In this document: positions 22,756-36,100 of the stretch, one piece after another
How the letters are laid out: the number at the start of each line of letters is the position of its first letter
Numbering within the stretch: position 1 is the first letter of the stretch
NCBI RefSeq assembly: GCF_035222375.1
Contig: NC_085888.1
Coordinates: 1,178,001-1,242,000, forward strand
From: Podospora pseudocomata
Taxonomy: Eukaryota > Ascomycota > Sordariomycetes > Sordariales > Podosporaceae
Direction: 5' to 3'
Length of the DNA: 64,000 nt
Notes under the pieces: model-generated
Databases searched by the model: none
Seen by the model: only the letters and a program-made list of their open reading frames with translations
Told to the model about the DNA's origin: nothing
Position numbers and translations under genes: made by a program

Positions 22756-24434
22756 TTTGACTGATGGTGGCACAAGACAAAAAGACGAAACGAAGCAGGG
22801 GATGGTCTACCAGCATGGTATCCGGGGAGGACACTTTTATAAGAAGGCCCCTACCAAGGGCGTTCATCCGGGAGCTACATTCCTTGAACCCTAGAGCGTC
22901 ATCCAATAATTCCGCACATGTAATGTGTATTGGCAATATAAGCGCCGCGTGGTTGAGCCTGGTGATCCGGGCCGTCACTACGCTCCAGAAGACACGCACC
23001 GTATCCAGGGGTCACTTTCATACCAAGTGGTCATCACTCTTCGGTCGATTCCGGTTGGTCCGTTGCTGGCGTGGTGCTCCGGAAGCTCGTGGTGAAGAAA
23101 CGCCCATTCTGGTGGTCTGATGCCACCTTAATCAACCAAACAGGGACTTGGTGATGCAAGGAAGGACCTGGAAAACACTTGGTTCCCAGCAGCCAGCGAT
23201 GATCATAAGTCGTTGATTGGAAGGATAAAGCGAGGTGATCTATGAGATAGATGAAATGGTCGTTCATGCGGGGTGCGGTGGAATATGAAGCGGAACGGGA
23301 CGGAGGGACAAGATTGGGCGGTTGGCTGGGGACAAGCATTGAGCAGGAAACGAGATGGTGAGAAAGGCTGATATGGCCCATGGAGGCAGAACCACGACCC
23401 TCTTTAGCCTAATCGTAGCGCAACCTCAACTTGTCCGAATAGATGAGTTCCTGCGGGGATGCAAGGGCCCGTCATGGCCAGGCCTTTGCTTACTTTTCGA
23501 GTGAAGGACAACTTCTTGAAAGTTAAGCCTTGTTCGCTGACAACAAAGGTTGATCTCTCCGGATCAATAGCCGAAACCAGGACTCTCGACCCATTAAGCA
23601 CAGGCTTTTTTTTTTCTACCAGAGAATCTGGTATGACTTAAATGGTCGATTAAAATACGGAGCAGAGTCTGAATGTGATGGTCTCTGTCGAATTAATTGT
23701 ACGGGCAGGAGAGTCGACGGATGTCTGTAGGTTACGGGGACAGTATGGTGGGGTGGGTGCTTGTGCCAAGGGGTGTGCTTGACCTCATCTGGTTCCGATG
23801 CTTGGCGAGGGCTCATCCAAAATCCTGGGATCTGCTCATTTAAAACACAAGCCTCTCATTTTTCCGATGCTTCAAGAGAGAGGTGTGCCAAACGATCCGA
23901 GATGTCTTCGACCCATGTTGAGAAGCTTGGGCCACCCAATTCAGGGTTCCCCCACGCTGAGCTTTCCCCGCATGCTCAAGGTTGTGCCTGCAGTTTGCAC
24001 ATCTCCACTCCAAAATGCCCCTCTTTCTGTGACGGCATTGATCAGCAGCAGATCGAGAGCAAGCCACAATTGTTGATTATGCACCAAGATCGACACTGAT
24101 AAGATGCTTTCCCATCAATGATCTCTAGTTCGGCACCACAATCGACATCGACAACATATATCCCCCCCCTCCCATACCCGTGTCGACGCATGTTGAATTC
24201 GTAATGTTGCAATATACAACACCTCTTGCATCACCCGCCCTGCGCCATGGATAAGGGCTGAACTTCTGCACCCCACCTTCTCAACGGCCATGACCCGCTC
24301 GTCGCCGCACACGAATTGAAAGCCTCACATTCCAGTCCGCGACAATCCCGCGGCCCCGCCTCACCTTACCTCCAAACCACCGCTTGACATATTCGGTGAC
24401 ACCACCACAAGTCACCGCCAACCTCCAGCCAACT
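22756..24434. other. 1.7 kb intergenic region, no gene supported
   Basis: Divergent promoter space between the AA8 gene (minus) and the Ara2-like gene (plus). Short frames on both strands have no recognisable product. A T-run lies at about 23608-23616. I looked for tRNA B-box sequences and found no acceptable cloverleaf. Confidence 0.5.
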
Positions 24435-25751
24435 ATGGCATCCCCCAAACCTCACCCTCCTATCTCTACCACCCTGCCCCCACTCCTCCTCGGCACCGCA
24501 ACCTTCAACCACCAATATGTCTCGGACCCCCTGGCGATGCCCTACCGCGACATCGTCTCCCGCGCCATCTCCCTCGGCGTCAAAGCCTTCGACACATCCC
24601 CCTACTACGGCCCTTCCGAAGTCCTCCTCGGCACCGCCCTGGACAGCCTCATGAACCCCACCGCCTCGGCCTCCAACCCCCTCCCCATCCCCCTCGAGCG
24701 CGAGTCCATCTTCCTCGTCACAAAAGCAGGGAGGATAGCTGGCGACGAGTTCGACTACTCCCCCACCTGGATCAGATACTCCATCCTGCGAAGTCTTCAG
24801 CGCCTGCACACCGAGTACCTGGACCTCGTGTATATGCACGACGTCGAGTTTGTCTCCCCAGACGAGGTCCTAGCAGCGGTGAAGGAGCTCCGGAGGTTGC
24901 GAGACGAAGAAGGGCTGGTTCGGTACGTGGGCATCAGCGGGTTTCCAGCCCATGTGTTGGCCAGCTTGGCCGAAATGATTCTGGACAAGACCGGGGAGCC
25001 GTTGGATGCGGTGCTGAGCTATGGCCACTTTACGGTGCAGAATCGCAAGTTGGCGCTGCCTTGGGTGGCCGGGGAGACGAGACCAGAAGAGTCATCCTCA
25101 TCGCCGTTGGCGAGGCTAAAGAGGGCTGGTGTCGAGGTGGTGTTGAATGCGAGCATGCTGGGCATGGGCTTGCTCACCAACCGGGGCATCCCCCCTGATG
25201 AGAGGAGCGAGGCCTCTCCGCTGGCGAAGTGGCATCCTTCACTTCCTGAGCTCCGGGTGGCGTGTAAGGAGTTGGCGGGGATTACTGGCACAGCTGGCGA
25301 GCGTTTGGAGTCGGTGGCGATTCGGTGGTCGTTGCAGGAGTGGGCGCGCATAGGGGCTGCTGCTGGCGTTGGTGTGCAGGTCCCATCAACTGCTTCCGGC
25401 AACGATACCGCCAAAGTGGGTGCTACCGTGTGCGGTGTATCGTCCATTAGCGAGCTTGAAGAGACAGTCGCGGAGTGGAAGGGGGTTCTGTCCAGTCTCG
25501 GCCATGCCGTTGACGGGAAGCTCGATCCTGCATATGGTAAAGAACGGCAGGACAAGGTACTGCGACTGGTTCAAAACCAGCTGTGGCCAGCGCTTGGTAG
25601 ATGGATGGATTATGCTTGGGAAAGTCCCGGTCCTGGCTATGTCAACACTCGTCCGGAGGAAGACAAAGGTCGGGTACCGTCTGATTCTATAATGATTGCA
25701 TACCAGCAACGCCTGGCCGCCAGGTCAACCAGAGATGCACAGCCGAAGTAG
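24435..25751 (+). CDS. aldo-keto reductase, D-arabinose 1-dehydrogenase (Ara2-like)
   Basis: A single exon encodes 438 residues from the ATG at 24435. It is a TIM-barrel aldo-keto reductase with the catalytic tetrad visible: Asp53 and Tyr57/58 in AFDTSPYYGPSE, Lys97 in LVTKAGR and His135 in VYMHDVEF. LLLGTATFNHQY near the N-terminus, YVGISGFP and the long insert after YGHFTVQN are typical of yeast Ara2, which oxidises D-arabinose to the lactone on the way to D-erythroascorbic acid using NAD+. Length exceeds yeast Ara2 because of C-terminal extensions. It is probably cytosolic. L-galactose or related sugar dehydrogenase activity would be the alternative. Confidence 0.9.
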   Translation: MASPKPHPPISTTLPPLLLGTATFNHQYVSDPLAMPYRDIVSRAISLGVKAFDTSPYYGPSEVLLGTALDSLMNPTASASNPLPIPLERESIFLVTKAGRIAGDEFDYSPTWIRYSILRSLQRLHTEYLDLVYMHDVEFVSPDEVLAAVKELRRLRDEEGLVRYVGISGFPAHVLASLAEMILDKTGEPLDAVLSYGHFTVQNRKLALPWVAGETRPEESSSSPLARLKRAGVEVVLNASMLGMGLLTNRGIPPDERSEASPLAKWHPSLPELRVACKELAGITGTAGERLESVAIRWSLQEWARIGAAAGVGVQVPSTASGNDTAKVGATVCGVSSISELEETVAEWKGVLSSLGHAVDGKLDPAYGKERQDKVLRLVQNQLWPALGRWMDYAWESPGPGYVNTRPEEDKGRVPSDSIMIAYQQRLAARSTRDAQPK

Positions 25752-26199
25752 CAAAATCTGATCAGTCTCTTCTTCACGATTGCATCCAGCGAAACCTGGT
25801 ACATTGTTGGTCTCCAAAAGGACCTTGTCATTGCTCGTCTACCTGCCGCGTGAGAATACAATGCTTCCAAAAAAATGTGAATCCTAGACGAAAACAGCCC
25901 CTAAAAGATCAGGTGCTCCAGACTCCATTCCATCACTGACGCCCATTTCCAGTCTGATGCCATAGCAAAAAATGAAAACCCATTCCTTGTGAATGGAAGT
26001 TCGCTGACATTGCGAAACGTAACGCGAGAAAAGGTATAAGGAGAGGGCTAAAAGGGGCAAACGATGGGTGGGAGAGAAGACGGTGTATGCACAAAAGAAA
26101 TCCAACACACAGTGTCGCCTCTTCTTCATCTCCCGTGTTCTAGGAACCTGCGTCAACTGCCTCTGGTCGCAGGAGGCCACACCGAATCAGACCGCATAA
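25752..26199. other. intergenic, convergent 3' ends
   Basis: Short space between the Ara2-like stop and the Sip5 stop; presumably two 3' UTRs. Nothing else seen. Confidence 0.5.
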
Positions 26200-28811
26200 C
26201 TATTGCGTGAGTTGGTGAGTGCGCTCCACAGTCGTTGTCTGGTAGCCAAGTTGCTTCGAATCCTCGCCAATCTCGACTGCGGGAGTGTCGGGTGTAACCA
26301 TCACCTTAGGTGGAAGCGACGGATCCGAAGTGCTGGGCGCTTCTAGGTGCAGTAGCTCCCTCTCGATTTCTTCCCCAGTTTGCTTCTGAGCAGCTCCATT
26401 CTGTGCTGCCTCGGCCAACAAGTTTCCCCCGGCTTGTTCTGTTGTAGTCGCCTTTTGTTGGGGCTCTTCTGAGCGTTTGCTTTTCTCCAACTCGATTTGA
26501 CTCAGTCGCCTTCCGGCGTTCTCGCCCTCTAGACTGACCCCGACCACTTCCGCTAGACTTCTGAAGTTGAGCAAGGGCTCAGTGCTGGCGCTAGGATCAC
26601 GGTCTCTCTCTTGGCACTCGCCTTCCTCGGTGGCAGAACGACTTTCAAGACTGAGACCGCTTCCGCGCGGATCTTGAGCGGTGGATGGCGATGTAAAGCT
26701 GCTAGGTTGGCTGTCAAGGATAGAGGAAGAGATTGAGGAGGCACTGCTCATTTGTCTGAGGTGGGATGGGCCTGCAGGTTGGTGAGTCGCCAGGACTGGT
26801 CGGGAGGCAGCGGTGGCGGAAGAACCATCAGAAGTGATGGGTGTATTGCGGTCTACGGCCTTGCCCTTGTCCTTGGTGTTATCATCAGCTGCTGAACCTG
26901 ACGCAGCTGCAGCAGTCGTTGCCAGCCCATTTGTGACGCTGGCCTCCACACGAAGGTTGCTAGAAGCACTGTCTCCTCGCTTCCTCTCCACGCTCAGACT
27001 ACTTGCGCTTGCTTGGCTGTTTCCTGTACCGTCATCATAAGGCCCGCCACCCACCTTTGTTGGCTTATTCTCCTCTTTTGTTTTTTGCTTGGCCTTCTCA
27101 AGCTCTTCTTTCCGTTTCCGCTCCTCTTCTTCGGCGAGCGACAAACGGATAGCCTCCATGACCATAATCTCCTCGAGCTCTTCAGCGCGCATGCGTGGAG
27201 AGACAACGATGCTGGATGTTCCGCCACGATTACCCCGCTGACCTGAGGAGTCGGCATCACCCGCAGGCGTTGCAGAGCCGCTGTCGCCATTGTCTCCCTC
27301 GCCGTTACTCTGCCCCCCTGAAGGAGCTCCCGTCGATCCCGAACCGCCCGTGTTTCTTCGCCCAAAACGACTCCGAAACGCCCGACTCTCAGTATTCCCC
27401 ATCATGAATGCCGCAGTGTGCAAGGCGGTGGCAGCAGCAGCTCGTCTTGCTTGATGAGCACGCGCAGCTTGGAGTTTGGTTGCCCATTCTGGTCGGATAC
27501 GGTCTGTCAAGATAACATTTGGACTGGTTGCAGAGAGAGACTGAGTCCTTCGGCGGCCCCCGCCAGCAGCCCCCGCGGGGGGCGACAGAGAAGCCGAGTT
27601 TATAGAGCTGCTGGACGACATAGCGGTGCTCATGGATGTCAGAGCTGCGGGAGCGATAGAATATGCCAGGCCCCGTCTGAAAGGTGGCGGATCGTATGTT
27701 ACACCGAAATCTGGTTGAGTACAATAGGGGCAGCAGGCGGGCTCTGATACCAACATCCCGGCCGCCTCTTCAGGGTTGTGGTTTGGGTCGTTCTCATTAT
27801 GCCCCTCGGGAAAATGCGGATCAGGTCGCTTAATCTGAACGAAGCACTCACTGCAGATAGCCTGTCCACAACACCGCGTCTGGTTGAGATATGGCGGGTA
27901 GGTCAGAAAACAGATCGGACACTCGGTGGCATTCTTGTACAGGAACACCTCGATGGGTTGTCCATTGACAAACGGGTCATTGGAAATGTTGATTTCGCGG
28001 GGCACAATCTCAGTCGTCGAGCAATTTCGAGAGTTCCCGCCGAGCACGGCGGCGAGAGCTTTGCCACGCGGTCTAAAAGGGGAGCTCGTTCTAGCGGGCT
28101 GGCTGGAGATGGGAGAAGGAAGCGCAGAGCCTGGGTTAGACATGCTGTGTTCCGACGTTGTAGACTGTGTACGGCCAGCGATCGGAACCATGAGGCTGTT
28201 TATATTCCGGGAGCCTTCCGTATGGTCGTTTGCTGACAGAGGACGGGGAATCAGCTCGTCAGGCGGTACTTCATCGGCAGCTGGAATCGGCAGGCCGCGT
28301 GCTGCGGCAATAATTTGAGGTTCTGTCCATTGGTCATCAAGGTCGTTCAAACCTCGCCAGAAAGGGGCGATTTTTCTTTCGATCTAAAGACATGTCAGTG
28401 CTGCTCACAACAGGGACTTGAAAGCCGTATGCTTACCTGCAATTGCCGAACAATCTGCTTGTTGAAGTCTTCGACACCAACGTATGTTCCCATGGTAACG
28501 AGAAATCCACCATCAACGTTCTCCTCCTTCATGCTCCGCTCTCTTTCCGCCAACCGCTGGACTCTTTCCCTCTCCAGTCTACGGGCTTCCCGTTCTTGTT
28601 TTGTCTCTCTGCGCTCATGATGATGCTCGCTATGGGAGCTCGAGCCTCCCACCAGGCCTAGGACACCCAAATCACCGCGGCTCAGCCGATTCCGCCGTCC
28701 TGGCGACCTGTCTGCATGTAAAGAACCGGTGGCACCCGGCTGAGAGGCGCCGTGGTGGCTGCGGTGGCTTCCATCGCCGCCGCGCGACTCCTTCGTGTTG
28801 GCGTTTCCCAT
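26200..28811 (-). CDS. Sip5 family protein (Snf1-interacting), RING-like zinc region
   Basis: Two exons (28811-28437, 28383-26200) give 852 residues. The N-terminus MGNANTKES fits an N-myristoylation signal. A His/Ser/Arg-rich segment and a charged coiled stretch (about 60-95) follow, then the conserved block GGFLVTMGTYVGVEDFN and, across the intron, IERKIAPFWRGLND. Residues about 279-352 form the zinc-binding core of the family: ATECPICFLTYPPYLNQTRC, CSECFVQIKRPDPHFP and ACCPYCTQPDFGVTY. A second helix-rich motif EELEEIMVMEAIRLSLAEEE (about 515-535) resembles a ubiquitin-interacting motif. The rest is low complexity. In yeast Sip5 binds Snf1 and Reg1 in glucose signalling; that role here is by homology. 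Confidence 0.88.
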
Positions 28812-31800
28812 GTTGCAGCGTTGAGGCCTTAGGCCGTCATGCGTATTGGCCGTCTCCCGGTCGTCGCTGGCCGTTTGTCGCAATCTCGCAACGTTGCTTG
28901 TAACAACCACGGCTGGCGTTTCTGCAGAGGAGAGCGTCTGGCTGTAAATTGTGCCTGGAGATTGTCGGCAGTAGTTCGATGGTGGGGAGTTGTCGATGGA
29001 TTGTGTTCTGGAGGTCAAATGGCAGTGACGTCGACAAGTCCAAATGATAGGCGCGGACGCTGATGGGGTAAAGCAGGATCTGGGGGACCTGCGCACATCG
29101 ACAAGCGGAAACAGGGCGATGGTTCGGGACAAGATCGGCGGAAGGAAGGTATAGATAGTTCGATATTGTAGTGTTCAAAATGCAAGGGAACGTAACTAAT
29201 TGCGCGAGCAGAGATGAGGTTGACTGTTGTTATTGCTTTGCTTGGGCCGGATATGGCGGAGGCGGGACGGAAGTTGGCGGTCGGTTGATGGATTCAATGG
29301 GGGAGCACACCCTGACATGACACGTCCCTATTGTGTATCTTGAAGCCTACTGCGAGGCTGAGATATGCACCGATGAACGGTGGCCTGTCCGGTGGGATGT
29401 GGAAGTAGTTACACGATACTCGGGACGCATAGAACGGGCCCCGATGCCAGACAGTCGGCGAAAACAGGTATCCGTATTATTGGCGAGGCCGGCGATGGCA
29501 AGATGACGGGATGGCTGTGATGCTGGGGAATCGTTGCCAAGCAATGCCTTCTCCAAAGTCAGGCGGGTGGCCCATGCACCAAAGCGGGAGGTGTCTGAGC
29601 ACGAGCCACATCCCTCCTCTTATCACCGTTTGCTTGCGGCCGCCACATTCCACCACCTCGGTATCTTATCAAAGAGCCTCTCAAGAGATTTTATGTGCGA
29701 CTGTGAGCATTTTCCAGAGTTTATTTCATCTTTTCTAATAGCCACGAGTACATTCCTTGGGTCGGTAGGTGTTTCAGCCCGAGTTTGGCTGGCCTCATGA
29801 TGGCTGCCTCATCTCAAGCACAGCGTGAAAGCTGGTGTTATCCTTGAATTATCTTACATACTTGTCGAGAAAATGCCGGATAAGTTTCTCCATGTAACCA
29901 TATAGAAGCACTGAGTTCCAGGTGGACCCCTTTCCTTCAACATTTTGGATGCTTCAGTCGTACGATCATCAAGCTGGACCTTATTGCCTAATCTGCACTG
30001 AGATTAAAACCAAGTCACAGAGGTTATTTTGACTCCGGTGGCGTATAACAAAAAACTTTGAATGGTATAAACTACGAAATGAATGTAAACTGCACTTCAA
30101 ATATGTTAGGACGGCCTTGAAGCTATTGGCACGTTGTCAATGATGGTGTCCAAGGTCAACTCAAGTATGTTGAAGTTTTCGATCAGCCTGCCAGGGCGAA
30201 TGCAAGCTCTAGAGCTTTTCGAGTGTGTTTTACTCTTCTCCAGTCATGAAGAGCCGACTGCTGCCCAGAGGGTATTCACCTTTGAGTAAAGCATACCTGG
30301 TAAGGACTACAGAGCCATGTATATGCATCAAGAGGCAGTTAAAAGGGCCCAGCAGAAGTCAATCACCCCGTTCAATGTTTTGGAAATAGGAGATATCCGG
30401 TAAGCATTTAGAGCGTACTTGCTGTCTATCATTCAAGGCCTCACTGTCATGTTTCTAGATGTTCTTGCTATCTCTCTGGCACTTGAATTCAGTGGCAGTC
30501 TCTATTATTCTCTCTATCTATTATTCTCTCTATCTATTATTCTCTCTATCTATTATTCTCTCTATCTATTATTCTCTCTATCCATTATTCTCTCTAGAAC
30601 GTGAGTGGTACTCCATGGCAAATTTCGATCTGAGTAGTGACTTCCTGAGGTTCTCAATAACGATTAACGATTTACCATGATGATTGCCCACCCACCACCT
30701 ATCAATTTTCAAATGTCTGAGATTAGGAAGATATTACGGAATTGGCAAATCGTTTGTCTGTAAAGCACCTGAGTCGCCTACAACTTTTTAAAAGCAGAGA
30801 AGTGTATTGCTATGTTTCAAGTCCCATTAACTACCTCTCAAGGTACAGTTCGGTACTTTTGCAGTGCCAGTTACCTTTTTGTCCATGGCGTGCCAGTGTG
30901 AATCAAACTAGCGCAATTGCATTCTGTTAGTACATATGATTTTATTTTTCTTAGAGCCACTGTTCTCTCTGGAAAGCATAAAACCACAAAACCATTTTGA
31001 CATCATGTCTATAGCTAGCCAGAAGTGAACATGAACAACTCGGTCAATATTCACTCCCTTATTTGAGCTCGTTGACGATCACGGGCTGCACCGTTGAATG
31101 AAGTGCTTAAGATTCATACAGCCAAAAATCATACAAAAACATCAAACATGTACTTGACACCAGTAACCACTAGACGGTGAGAGAGTGAGTGGGCAACAGT
31201 GGGGCAAAAGACGTTTGGCATCGAGGTATCTGGTCATGTCATGAGGTCATCAACTGTGGAATGTAAAATTTGAGTGTGGCAATTCTAACATGGTGGAGAT
31301 CAAAAAGATACATGATCTTGCTGGGCATCGCTTACTCAGCGACATCTTGATTAGTACTCTGCCACGATTATTAGACTGATTTTTCATTGACAACCAAATC
31401 AGCGATCGGGTCTGATCCAACAGGACCAGATGGCACAGTCTTGACACTGTTTGAGAGTTTGACTGGGACGCGGTTTCGTACTCGTAATCGGGATCGGGAA
31501 TCTGACCTCGGAGTGGTCGAGCGAGCATTGAGCGGTCGACAGTACGCGTAAAGCTGGCAGTCCATACGGAGCGGACTAGCCGATATCAACCTGCTTGACA
31601 CCGGATGTGACAAGTGCACCGGCTTCCACAAGACTTCCGATCTTGTAGGGCTGAGCCGGGCCGGACACAGATCAGAGCACGGCGCGGGCCTCTCCCGGAG
31701 CCGTTGTGCTGGTGAAATGGTGATATTTGGCATTCCGCGACGTCTTGTCACGGCAGGGCACGGCGGGCTATCGGACTGTTGATGGACCCCGAAAAGTCTG

Positions 31801-33174
31801 CGAGCCAAGGGGGCTGAGACCGTCAGTGGCCCACATGAATCCCGGCATGTCGGGATACTTTCTTCGGATGGCGTTTGATCCGCAGAAGATATTCGTCCCG
31901 TCTAGTCCCGTTCCCTTGCGCCTGGATTGGGTGGGATAGAAAACGCCAAGGCCTTCCAAAAGATGAGACCTTTTTATTGATCTTTGGGGGTCGGGTGTTC
32001 CCCACGTGCTTGAGACAAACAGGCGGGGGTCTCTAGTCAGGACTCAGGGGAACAACGAGGGGCTCGAGTGCGGAAGCGCAAAGACACACAGTCCCGACTT
32101 TCACAATGACCGAGCCCAGACAGCTGTGGTTTCGAGGGATGATTACTTGTTGGAGGGTTTGATGGCAGCGTATGCTGACAGATTCAGATTGATAAGGGGG
32201 CGGAGGTTCTGCTCTGTTTGTGGGGGAGGCAAACACAAACAACTTTTTTTTCCCCCTTGACTGACGGTTGGTGGGGGAGAGAAGCCCAGGAACAAGCTGA
32301 TGTAACGGACCCACGGTGCAATTTCGCATGCCGGTGAATGGACCAAAAACCCCGCTAACGATATCCACGATCTCACCCGTTGCCTGATCAAGCACTTATC
32401 AGGGTTCTGGGAACGAAAACGAGCCAAAGGGGGCAAGTATCCCCTACACCACAACATGTCGATACCAAACATTCATGCGTGAGAACAATCCGTCATAGAG
32501 ATGGCACGATCGACCTCGAAGTCACAGAGAAATTCACGAAGTGTCGGAACCGGCTGCACGGCGCGTAATGCATTACATACGGGAGCCGTGCCAGCATCAA
32601 ACGCATCGCCAGTTTGTTCCCTCGAAGCCTTGGATGCCCCGGCAAACCCAATGAAGAGACAGCCCACGGCGGGGATCCAGCTCCACAAGGCTCACGCTTG
32701 CTGCCGGGAACTTTCCCTGTGAAGTGGTTACTGGGAGCTGGGCGAACAACAAGAGAAGAAGAACCCGGGGCGGTGGGCAGGTCTCGCACTGCGTGGTGGG
32801 CGCAAACCCCGTTGCCCAGATCTCGACTAGCTCCGCTCGGGCCCTGCGAAGACTCCGTCTGCCCAGACTTGTCACTTTTATAATTCGCGACCCCCGATCG
32901 GGGCCAAGCAAAGGTCTTTTTTTTCTAGTGCAATCGAACCAGACTCGTCGTCGTTGTATTTTGACGCGTCGTGGGACTGTTCGTCTTCTTGTCTCTCGTT
33001 CTTTAACTTTTGCCAGTTTCTTGGTGTTCTTGGTGTTCTTTGCGCCGTTGCTGTTCTTCGAACTGTACGACTTTCGAAGACTGAGAGTGTTTGCGACTGA
33101 GTGATAGACACCGATCTTGTCTCGCAGCCCCATTCGCCAACTGCCACCACCTGGAGACAGCCAACGAACCGACC
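28812..33174. other. 4.4 kb gene-poor region between Sip5 and the ABC transporter
   Basis: Both flanking genes are transcribed outward, so this is their joint upstream space. About 29.8-31.4 kb is AT-rich with no ORF of interest and holds the 16-bp satellite. About 31.4-33.1 kb is more GC-rich with short overlapping frames on both strands, none recognisable. A long 5' leader or regulatory region for the ABC transporter is likely. No transposon ends were recognised. Confidence 0.5.
30499..30596. repeat. 16-bp minisatellite (TCTCTCTATCTATTAT)x~6
   Basis: About six nearly perfect head-to-tail copies of a 16-bp pyrimidine/AT unit, the last with one substitution (ATCCATTAT). It lies in the gene-poor region. 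Confidence 0.9.
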
Positions 33175-36100
33175 ATGTCCTTTACTGGGGCAGGTTCCTT
33201 CGGGAACTACGACCTCACGGCGCAGAGTACCGGAGCGCCTCTTGGGCGAACGACGACAAACGACCAGCAGCGGGAGGAGGTTGTGACTGCTGGGGGTTCT
33301 TCACCGGGACGGAATGAGAACGACGTGAGCAGGACGAGGGCTACGTCCCTGACTGAGGTGGCCGACAGTGAAGCCGCTATTCGCAATGAGAAGGGCAACA
33401 TCACCGATGCCGCCGACGAGGATGAGGAAGCCATTGAGGAGGAGCGCCGCCACAGCGCCGTTCTTGCATTGGCGCGCAAGTACACTTCACAGTCGCATTA
33501 CGGTGTCGAGCCCGGCACCAATGTCTTCGAAGCCGCCCTCCAAGATGAGAACTCGCCCATCAACCCCAATGGGCCCAATTTCAACAGCAAGGCCTGGGCA
33601 AAGGCCGTCGTGAGCATGATGGACGGCCGGGGCGCCTCTTTCCGGACCAGCGGTGTTGCTTTCCAGCACCTGAACGTCTTCGGCTTCGGCGCGCCCACCG
33701 ATTATCAGAAGGATGTTGCCAACGTCTGGCTCGAGCTCGTTGGGCTCGTCCGCAAGCTGACCGGCAACAAGGGACGTCGCATTGACATTTTGCGCGATTT
33801 CGATGGTGTGGTCGAGAAGGGAGAGATGCTTGTTGTGCTTGGTCCCCCAGGTTCCGGCTGCAGTACCTTTCTCAAGACCATTGCCGGTGACTACAACGGC
33901 ATCTACATGGATGAGAACTCGTACTTCAACTACCAAGGTATGTGAAATCTGCGCCGATCTGGCCGACAAACACGCCGTGCTAACCAGTGCCTCAGGCATG
34001 ACTGCCAAGGAGATGCATACGCACCATCGTGGTGAGGCCATCTACACGGCTGAGGTCGACACACATTTCCCCCAGCTTTCAGTTGGCGACACCCTCACTT
34101 TTGCTGCCCGCGCCCGCGCGCCCCGCCAACTTCCCCCAGGAGTCTCCAAGAACATGTTTGCCCAGCACTTGAGGGATGTTGTGATGGCCATGTTCGGCAT
34201 CAGCCACACAGTCAACACCCGTGTAGGTAACGAGTACATTCGCGGTGTGTCTGGTGGTGAGCGCAAGCGTGTCACCATTGCCGAGGCTGCCCTGTCCGGT
34301 GCCCCTCTTCAGTGCTGGGATAACAGCACAAGAGGTCTTGATAGCGCCAATGCCATCGAGTTCTGCAAGAACCTGAAAATGTCGAGCGACCTTTTCCAGA
34401 GCACTTGCTGCGTTTCCATCTACCAGGCTCCCCAGAGCGCATACGACCTTTTCGACAAGGCCCTCGTGCTTTACGAAGGACGTCAGATCTTCTTCGGAAA
34501 GGCCAGCGAGGCCCGTCAGTACTTCGAGAGACTCGGCTTCGATTGCCCTTCCCGCCAGACCACCCCCGATTTCTTAACTTCCATGACAAGTCCCCTGGAG
34601 CGTGTTGTGCGTCCTGGATGGGAGGACAAGGCTCCCCGCACACCCGATGAGTTCGCTGCCGCCTGGAAGAAGAGCCCCGAGTACCAGGCTCTGCAGGCCC
34701 AGATCGAAGCCTACAAGGCGTCGCATCCCATCAACGGTCCCGATGCTGAAGCTTTCCGTGCGTCCAAGCAAGCCCAGCAGGCCAAGAGCCAGCGTGTCAA
34801 GTCGCCCTTCACCCTCTCCTACATGCAGCAGATTCAGCTGTGCCTCTGGAGAGGTTGGAAGCGCCTGACCGGTGATCCTAGTCTGAGCATTGGTGCTCTG
34901 GTTGGAAACACCATCATGGCTCTCATCATCTCCAGTATCTTCTACAACCTCCAACCCACAACGGACAGCTTCTACCAGCGTGGCGCTTTGCTCTTCTTCG
35001 CTTGTCTTATGAACGCCTTCTCCAGTGCTCTCGAAATTCTCACTCTCTACTCGCAACGTCCCATTGTCGAAAAACACAAGGCCTACGCTCTTTACCACCC
35101 ATCTGCTGAAGCCATCGCCTCGATGCTGTGCGATTTGCCATACAAGATTGCCAACACCCTCGTCTTTAACCTGACCTTGTACTTCATGACGAATCTGCGT
35201 CGGGAAGCGGGCGCTTTCTTCTTTTTCCTGCTGTTCTCGTTCTTCACTGTCCTGGTCATGTCCATGATCTTCCGGACAATTGCCAGCTCCACAAGAACGC
35301 TCTCGCAGGCCATGGTTCCCGCCGCCGCCATCATTCTCGCCTTGGTCATCTTCACTGGTTTCGTCATCCCCATCGACTACATGCCTGGATGGTGCCGCTG
35401 GATCAACTACATCGATCCCCTGGCCTATTCCTTCGAATCTCTCATGGTCAACGAATTCCACGGTCGCAATTTCACTTGCACCCAGTTTGTGCCTAACCTC
35501 ATGATTCCTGGTTATGGTGACATTAGCCCGGCCAACCGCGCTTGCTCCGCCATCGGTTCCATTGCTGGCTCATCTGTTGTCAATGGCGACGACTACATCA
35601 ACTCGGCTTTCAGGTACTACGTGTCTCATAAGTGGCGCAACTTTGGTATCTTGCTCGCCTTCATCGCCTTTTTCACCACCACCTACATGCTTGCGGCTGA
35701 GACAGTCTCTGCTGCCAAGAGCAAGGGTGAGGTCTTGCTCTTCCGTCGCGGCCACAAGCCTGCGTCCTTCAAGGAGAACAAGGGTGATGCCGAATCTGGC
35801 GGTGTCGCTGTTGCTGGACCTGTTGCTAAGGCGGCTGCTGGGTACCAGTCCGATAAGGAGAGTGGCAACATCCAGGGCTCGACTAGTGTTTTCCATTGGA
35901 ACAACGTCTGCTACGAGGTCAAGGTCAAGAAGGAGACTCGCCAGATCCTGAACAATGTGGACGGATGGGTGAAGCCCGGTACCCTCACGGCTCTCATGGG
36001 CGTCTCTGGCGCTGGCAAGACCACTCTTCTCGACTGCTTGGCTGACCGAACCTCCATGGGTGTTATCACGGGAGAAATGCTTGTTGATGGCCTTCCCAGA

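Noticed and set aside
14966-26199. Carbohydrate-use biosynthetic-type cluster (PL4, M28, transporter, AA8, Ara2)
   Set aside because: Genes are on mixed strands with wide independent promoters, act on unrelated substrates, and no shared regulator gene is present; proximity alone does not support a cluster.
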